Source: Scytolyngbya sp. HA4215-MV1 (lineage in GTDB: Bacteria; Cyanobacteriota; Cyanobacteriia; Leptolyngbyales; Leptolyngbyaceae). From it: a stretch of 64,000 nucleotides of DNA. Every line of letters begins with the position of its first letter. The stretch's first letter is position 1. Shown piece after piece: positions 60,226-64,000 of the stretch. Made by a program: the position numbers and the translations under genes. The notes below the pieces were generated by a model that was not told the origin of the DNA, did no database searches, and saw nothing but the letters and a program-made list of their open reading frames with translations. The DNA is taken from the NCBI GenBank assembly GCA_019359045.1, contig JAHHIA010000003.1:372001-436000 (forward strand), read 5' to 3'.

Positions 60226-63200
60226 ATGCAGCAGTCCTGTCAAAGGTTGTGGTCTGTTGGCAGCATCGCGCTTGGCTGCGTTTTGTTGGCTAGCCCCTCC
60301 CACGCGCAAATTGTTCCGGACAACACTCTGGCTCCAGAAAATACGATCGTCTTACCTAATCAGGTAATTCACGGTGTGTTGAGCGATCGCATCGATGGGG
60401 GTGCCATCCGAGGTGCAAACCTATTCCACAGTTTTTGGGATTTTAATGTGCTGGATGGGCGGGGGGCATATTTTAGCAACCCGATCGGCATTGAGAATAT
60501 TTTGAGTCGGGTAACGGGGGGCAACCCTTCGCACATTCTGGGGCGATTGGGCGTTTTAGGGAACGCCAACCTATTTTTGCTCAACCCAAATGGCATTGTG
60601 TTTGGTGCCAATGCCAGTCTGGATATCCCTGGTTCATTCACTGCAACCACTGCCAGCGGCATCCAACTCGGTCAAACTGGGCTATTCAGTGCCACTGCGC
60701 CCCAACAGAGTACTTTGCTGGCGGTGCAGCCGGGAGCCTTATTTTTTAATGCTGTCGCTAGCCAACCTTCGACGATCGTCAGTCAGGGCAACTTAGCCAC
60801 AGGCAAAGATTTCACACTGGCGGCAAGCAATCTCACTCTGTCGGGGCAGTTACGGGCGGGCGGTAATCTGACGCTGCAAGCCGCAGATACCCTCACCATT
60901 CGCGATAGTGCAACGGTGCCGTTTGTTGCCAGTGCGGGGGGGCAATTGTGGGTACAGGGCGATCGCCAGGTGAGTATCTTTGCCCTCAACCATCCCAGTA
61001 GTGGCTTGTTTGCGGGGGGCAATCTGACGCTCCGTTCTGCCAACCAGATCGAGGGAGATGCTCATTTTTGGGCAGGGGGCAACTTTCGGATTGAGCAACT
61101 GAACGGCAACCCCGGTAATTTTTACAGTCCCTACGATCCGATTATTCGGGCGATCGGGGATGTGGTGTTCGATGGCTATCAAGGCGCGTCGCTGCACATC
61201 CTGGCAGGCGGCTCGGTGATTGTGAATGGCATCATTCAAATTGACACGCCGGATACCACAGGCAATGCCATTAGTCCCACCACCACCCCTGGTCTCGCGA
61301 CGGTCACCCTCTCCAACGGCACCCCGGTGACGATCGATGGCACCCAGCAAGCCACGCTGGATATTCGAGCCGGCATGAATCTGGCAGCGATCGGTGCTTC
61401 GGGTCTGTTTCCTAACCCCATTCCAGGTGCTGCTAGTCCGATCGACCCCAATGCGGCGGCTACGGGAGCTGAGATCAGAATCGGAGCCATTTTGCTGACT
61501 CAGCCAAAGGGATTGGTGCTGTTGACAAATCAATATCAGCCAAATCTCACGCTACCAGGCTCCAAAGACATTACGGTGGGTCCCGTTATTGTTGGGGATC
61601 TTTTGTTTGCCGCACCTGGAGACAGTGGTGCCGTTTTTGTGGATTCACGAGGAAATTTTGCCATCAACGATCCCCTGGGACTGGTCGGAGGGGTCGGTTT
61701 AATCGATGCTTCCAACCTGAATGGAGTCGGCGGTAATGTGACCATTTTGTCCGCTGGAACGCTCAATCTAGATGGAAAAATTGATACCAGTTCTGTGAAT
61801 GGTGCTGCACCGGCTGGAGCCATTACCCTGTTCTCGCTTGGCAATATTGACCTGACGCCCAACGCCAGCTTGATTGCTGCGGGTTCTCTGGGAGGTAATA
61901 TTTCCCTCACAGGTGCAGATATTTCTCTCAACCAGAGTACGATTAGCAGCGAGAATCGGGGGGGCGCACCTGGCAGTGTGGGGGGTAACATTCGCATCCA
62001 GGCAAGATCCCTGTCTGCCACGAATAGTGCGTCGATTTCAACAGGCAGTAGCGGCACATCAGAAGCGAGTTCGGGAAATATCGAGATTCAAGCCACCGAT
62101 TTTGTCTTGCTGGATGGTCTGACTATTAACACCACCGTCCGTGCACTGAGTGCCACTTTTGGCAATGGGGGGAATGTTCAGATCATTGCACCCAATATCA
62201 CCGTAGCCAGTAATTCACAAATTACGACGGGGACAACCAACCAGGGGAATGGCGGGAATATTTTCTTGCAAGCCAATGCGCTGCAAATCAATAACAGCTC
62301 AGTTGTTAGCCGTGTTTTTGCCACTGGACAGGGAACGGGTGGCAACATCGTGATCGATACTGGCTCTTTGTCTCTGGCAAATGCAGGGTCGCTGCAAACT
62401 GCGACATCGGGTGTGGGAGATGCTGGAACGATTCAGGTGACTGCCAGGGGTGCAGTGACCCTGACCGATTTTGATACTTTCATGACAAGTCAGGTAGATC
62501 CGGGCGCGATCGGCAGAGGCGGAAATATTTCCATTGAGGCAGGTTCAGTATCCCTGGCAAATGGAGCAAAGCTGAATGCCCAAACCGATGGACAGGGCAA
62601 TTCTGGCAACATCTCGGTGTTTGCCGACAATGGCTCGGTCACTCTGACTGGGGCTGGCACTGGTATTTCGACTAAAACTACCACTGACGGAGCGGGTGGG
62701 GTGATCGCCATTCGCACCGATAACTTGCAGATGACAAATGGGGCAACCCTGGATGCCAGCACGTCAGGCAGTGGCTTAGGTGGAACACTCTTCATCAGTG
62801 TAGACAACTTCAGCGCCAATAGTGGTGCCCAAGTGCGAACCCGCACCTCTGGCAGTGGCAATGCTGGCATGATCGTCGTGAATGTCAATGATGCGCTTTT
62901 GCTTTCCGATATCGGAACTGGTTTCTTTGCGGATACGACGATCGGGTCTACAGGAACCGGGGGCAACATTAGCATCAACAACGCCAGGTTCGTGAACTCT
63001 GATACCGTTCAAATCTCGAATGGAGCAGTGCTGGATGCCAGCACATCAGGCACTGGTGAAGGTGGTAGTATCCTTCTCAGCACACGCAACTTCAGCGCCA
63101 CCAGTGGGGGACAACTGCGGACTCGCACCTCTGGCAGTGGTGCGGCTGGCAACATTGTTTTAAGTGTGCTCGATTCGATCGTGATTTCCGATGCTGGAAC

Positions 63201-64000
63201 CGGGCTTTTTGCTGATACGACGAGTGATTTTATTAGTGGTAGTGGCGGCAGCATTATCATTAACACCGATACGTTTCAGGTAACGAACGGAGCAGCGCTA
63301 GATACCAGCACCGCTGGAAGTGGGGCAGGGGGCAGCGTTAGTATCAACACCAATACCTTTAATGCCACGAGTGGTGGACAACTACGAACCCGTACCTCTG
63401 GAGCAGGTAGGGCTGGCAGCATCAGCGTGAGTGCTGACGATACGTTCGTGATTTCCGATGCTGGAACTGGGCTTTTTGCTGATACGACGAGTGGTTTTAT
63501 CAGTGGTAGTGGCGGCAGCATTATCATTAACACCGATACGTTTCAGGTGGCAAACGGAGCAGCACTAGATGCTAGTACTTCAGGTAGTGGCAATGGGGGG
63601 GAGATCACGATCATTGCCAATGATTTCAGTGCTACCAGCGGTGGACAGGTGCGCACCAATACTTCCAGCAGTGGCAATGCGGGAACGATCAAGCTCGATG
63701 TGGATGAGGATGTCACGATCGATGGCAGTGGTTCGGGCTTATTTGCCAGTGCGGAACCGGGTTCGACCGGGCAAGGGGGCAGCATTAACATCGATCCGCA
63801 GCGCGTGGTTTTGACCCATGGTGCGGGAATTGCGGTCAATAGTTTGGGTTCTGGGAATGGCGGCAATATTGATCTGACTGCAGGTTCGCTTTCGCTGGAT
63901 CAGTCCTCTTTTCTGAGTGCGTTCTCTGCCAACGGTCAGGGCGGCAATATCACCTTAAATGTGCAAGATATTTTATCTCTCCGTCGGGGCAGCTTGATTT
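60226..64000 (+). CDS. two-partner-secretion filamentous hemagglutinin-type exoprotein, 5' part
   Basis: The first 1258 codons of a very large secreted protein; the 3' end is outside the window. The signal peptide is at 1-30 (ALGCVLLASPSHA). The TPS (haemagglutination activity) domain covers about 30-300, including NLFLLNPNGIVFGANASL, which an outer-membrane TpsB partner recognises. A long Gly/Ser/Asn/Thr-rich beta-helix follows, with repeats of 89-94 residues from about 62719 (FQVTNGAALD...FSATSGGQLRTRTSGSG...GTGLFADTT). Probably a cell-surface adhesin or contact-dependent factor. No TpsB gene is visible. Confidence 0.93.
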   Translation, partial: MQQSCQRLWSVGSIALGCVLLASPSHAQIVPDNTLAPENTIVLPNQVIHGVLSDRIDGGAIRGANLFHSFWDFNVLDGRGAYFSNPIGIENILSRVTGGNPSHILGRLGVLGNANLFLLNPNGIVFGANASLDIPGSFTATTASGIQLGQTGLFSATAPQQSTLLAVQPGALFFNAVASQPSTIVSQGNLATGKDFTLAASNLTLSGQLRAGGNLTLQAADTLTIRDSATVPFVASAGGQLWVQGDRQVSIFALNHPSSGLFAGGNLTLRSANQIEGDAHFWAGGNFRIEQLNGNPGNFYSPYDPIIRAIGDVVFDGYQGASLHILAGGSVIVNGIIQIDTPDTTGNAISPTTTPGLATVTLSNGTPVTIDGTQQATLDIRAGMNLAAIGASGLFPNPIPGAASPIDPNAAATGAEIRIGAILLTQPKGLVLLTNQYQPNLTLPGSKDITVGPVIVGDLLFAAPGDSGAVFVDSRGNFAINDPLGLVGGVGLIDASNLNGVGGNVTILSAGTLNLDGKIDTSSVNGAAPAGAITLFSLGNIDLTPNASLIAAGSLGGNISLTGADISLNQSTISSENRGGAPGSVGGNIRIQARSLSATNSASISTGSSGTSEASSGNIEIQATDFVLLDGLTINTTVRALSATFGNGGNVQIIAPNITVASNSQITTGTTNQGNGGNIFLQANALQINNSSVVSRVFATGQGTGGNIVIDTGSLSLANAGSLQTATSGVGDAGTIQVTARGAVTLTDFDTFMTSQVDPGAIGRGGNISIEAGSVSLANGAKLNAQTDGQGNSGNISVFADNGSVTLTGAGTGISTKTTTDGAGGVIAIRTDNLQMTNGATLDASTSGSGLGGTLFISVDNFSANSGAQVRTRTSGSGNAGMIVVNVNDALLLSDIGTGFFADTTIGSTGTGGNISINNARFVNSDTVQISNGAVLDASTSGTGEGGSILLSTRNFSATSGGQLRTRTSGSGAAGNIVLSVLDSIVISDAGTGLFADTTSDFISGSGGSIIINTDTFQVTNGAALDTSTAGSGAGGSVSINTNTFNATSGGQLRTRTSGAGRAGSISVSADDTFVISDAGTGLFADTTSGFISGSGGSIIINTDTFQVANGAALDASTSGSGNGGEITIIANDFSATSGGQVRTNTSSSGNAGTIKLDVDEDVTIDGSGSGLFASAEPGSTGQGGSINIDPQRVVLTHGAGIAVNSLGSGNGGNIDLTAGSLSLDQSSFLSAFSANGQGGNITLNVQDILSLRRGSLI

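Noticed and set aside
60369-63866. Many minus-strand open frames opposite the TPS exoprotein gene
   Set aside because: They repeat with the tandem repeats of the plus-strand gene, have biased Pro/Leu/Val composition and no ribosome sites; they are by-products of its Gly/Ser-rich codons.

Overview
The window comes from the chromosome of a filamentous cyanobacterium. The evidence is the gene content (CruA-type lycopene cyclase, CbiT next to CdsA, sucrose synthase, Alr0857-, DUF2358- and DUF3574-type proteins, HpsJ and HpsE hormogonium-polysaccharide proteins), the very frequent HIP1-type GCGATCGC octamers, and heptameric short tandem repeats. The Hps genes suggest a gliding, hormogonium-forming or Leptolyngbya/Oscillatoria-like organism. 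I cannot name the genus from sequence alone. Coding density is ordinary for such a genome, with many single genes in alternating orientation and few long operons. I see no rRNA, tRNA, CRISPR array, prophage or complete IS element.

Layout. 0-6 kb: 5' part of pgl, an hpsJ/glycosyltransferase pair, a DUF502-nusB pair, an Alr0857-type gene, an HNH nuclease gene and a small gene with its own terminator. 6-10 kb: prolyl oligopeptidase, a Uma2 nuclease pseudogene cut by a 120-bp element, and tlyA. 10-14 kb: a membrane glycosylation cassette (GT39-like enzyme, TVP38/DedA protein, GtrB-like transferase). 14-25 kb: a decayed mazEF module, cruA, cbiT-cdsA, an FHA gene, an Orn/Lys/Arg decarboxylase and sucrose synthase. 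25-34 kb: TPR-FHA and TPR proteins, M32 carboxypeptidase, a peptidoglycan-binding protein and an MscS channel. 34-43 kb: ribD, pentapeptide protein, DUF2358, a broken GNAT, an HpsE-like transferase, a C39 peptidase and cyanase with a candidate NtcA promoter. 43-52 kb: trpC, a HAS-barrel protein, DUF3574, mutS2 with low-complexity insertions, a Uma2 remnant, gluconokinase, a YyaL-type protein and another TPR gene. 52-64 kb: ddl, aldo/keto reductase, M48 protease, nitrilase, a PEP-CTERM protein and the start of a large two-partner-secretion exoprotein that runs off the window.

Functional threads. Several loci concern the cell surface: HpsJ/HpsE and other glycosyltransferases, the GtrB-TVP38-GT39 cassette, Ddl, the peptidoglycan-binding protein, the PEP-CTERM protein and the TPS exoprotein. 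Others are pigment and cofactor (cruA, cbiT, ribD), carbon (pgl, gntK, susA) and nitrogen (cynS, decarboxylase, nitrilase).

The most unusual material is non-coding or decayed. It includes a dispersed element of about 85-120 bp in three copies, one of which interrupts a Uma2 gene between 4-bp ATGC repeats. A near-perfect 27-bp-arm hairpin repeat occurs in two copies that differ by a compensated base pair, plus a copy without the hairpin. Intergenic repeats have entered the mutS2 reading frame. There are also remnants of mazEF, GNAT and Uma2 genes. I did not find a convincing new multi-gene defence or mobile system.
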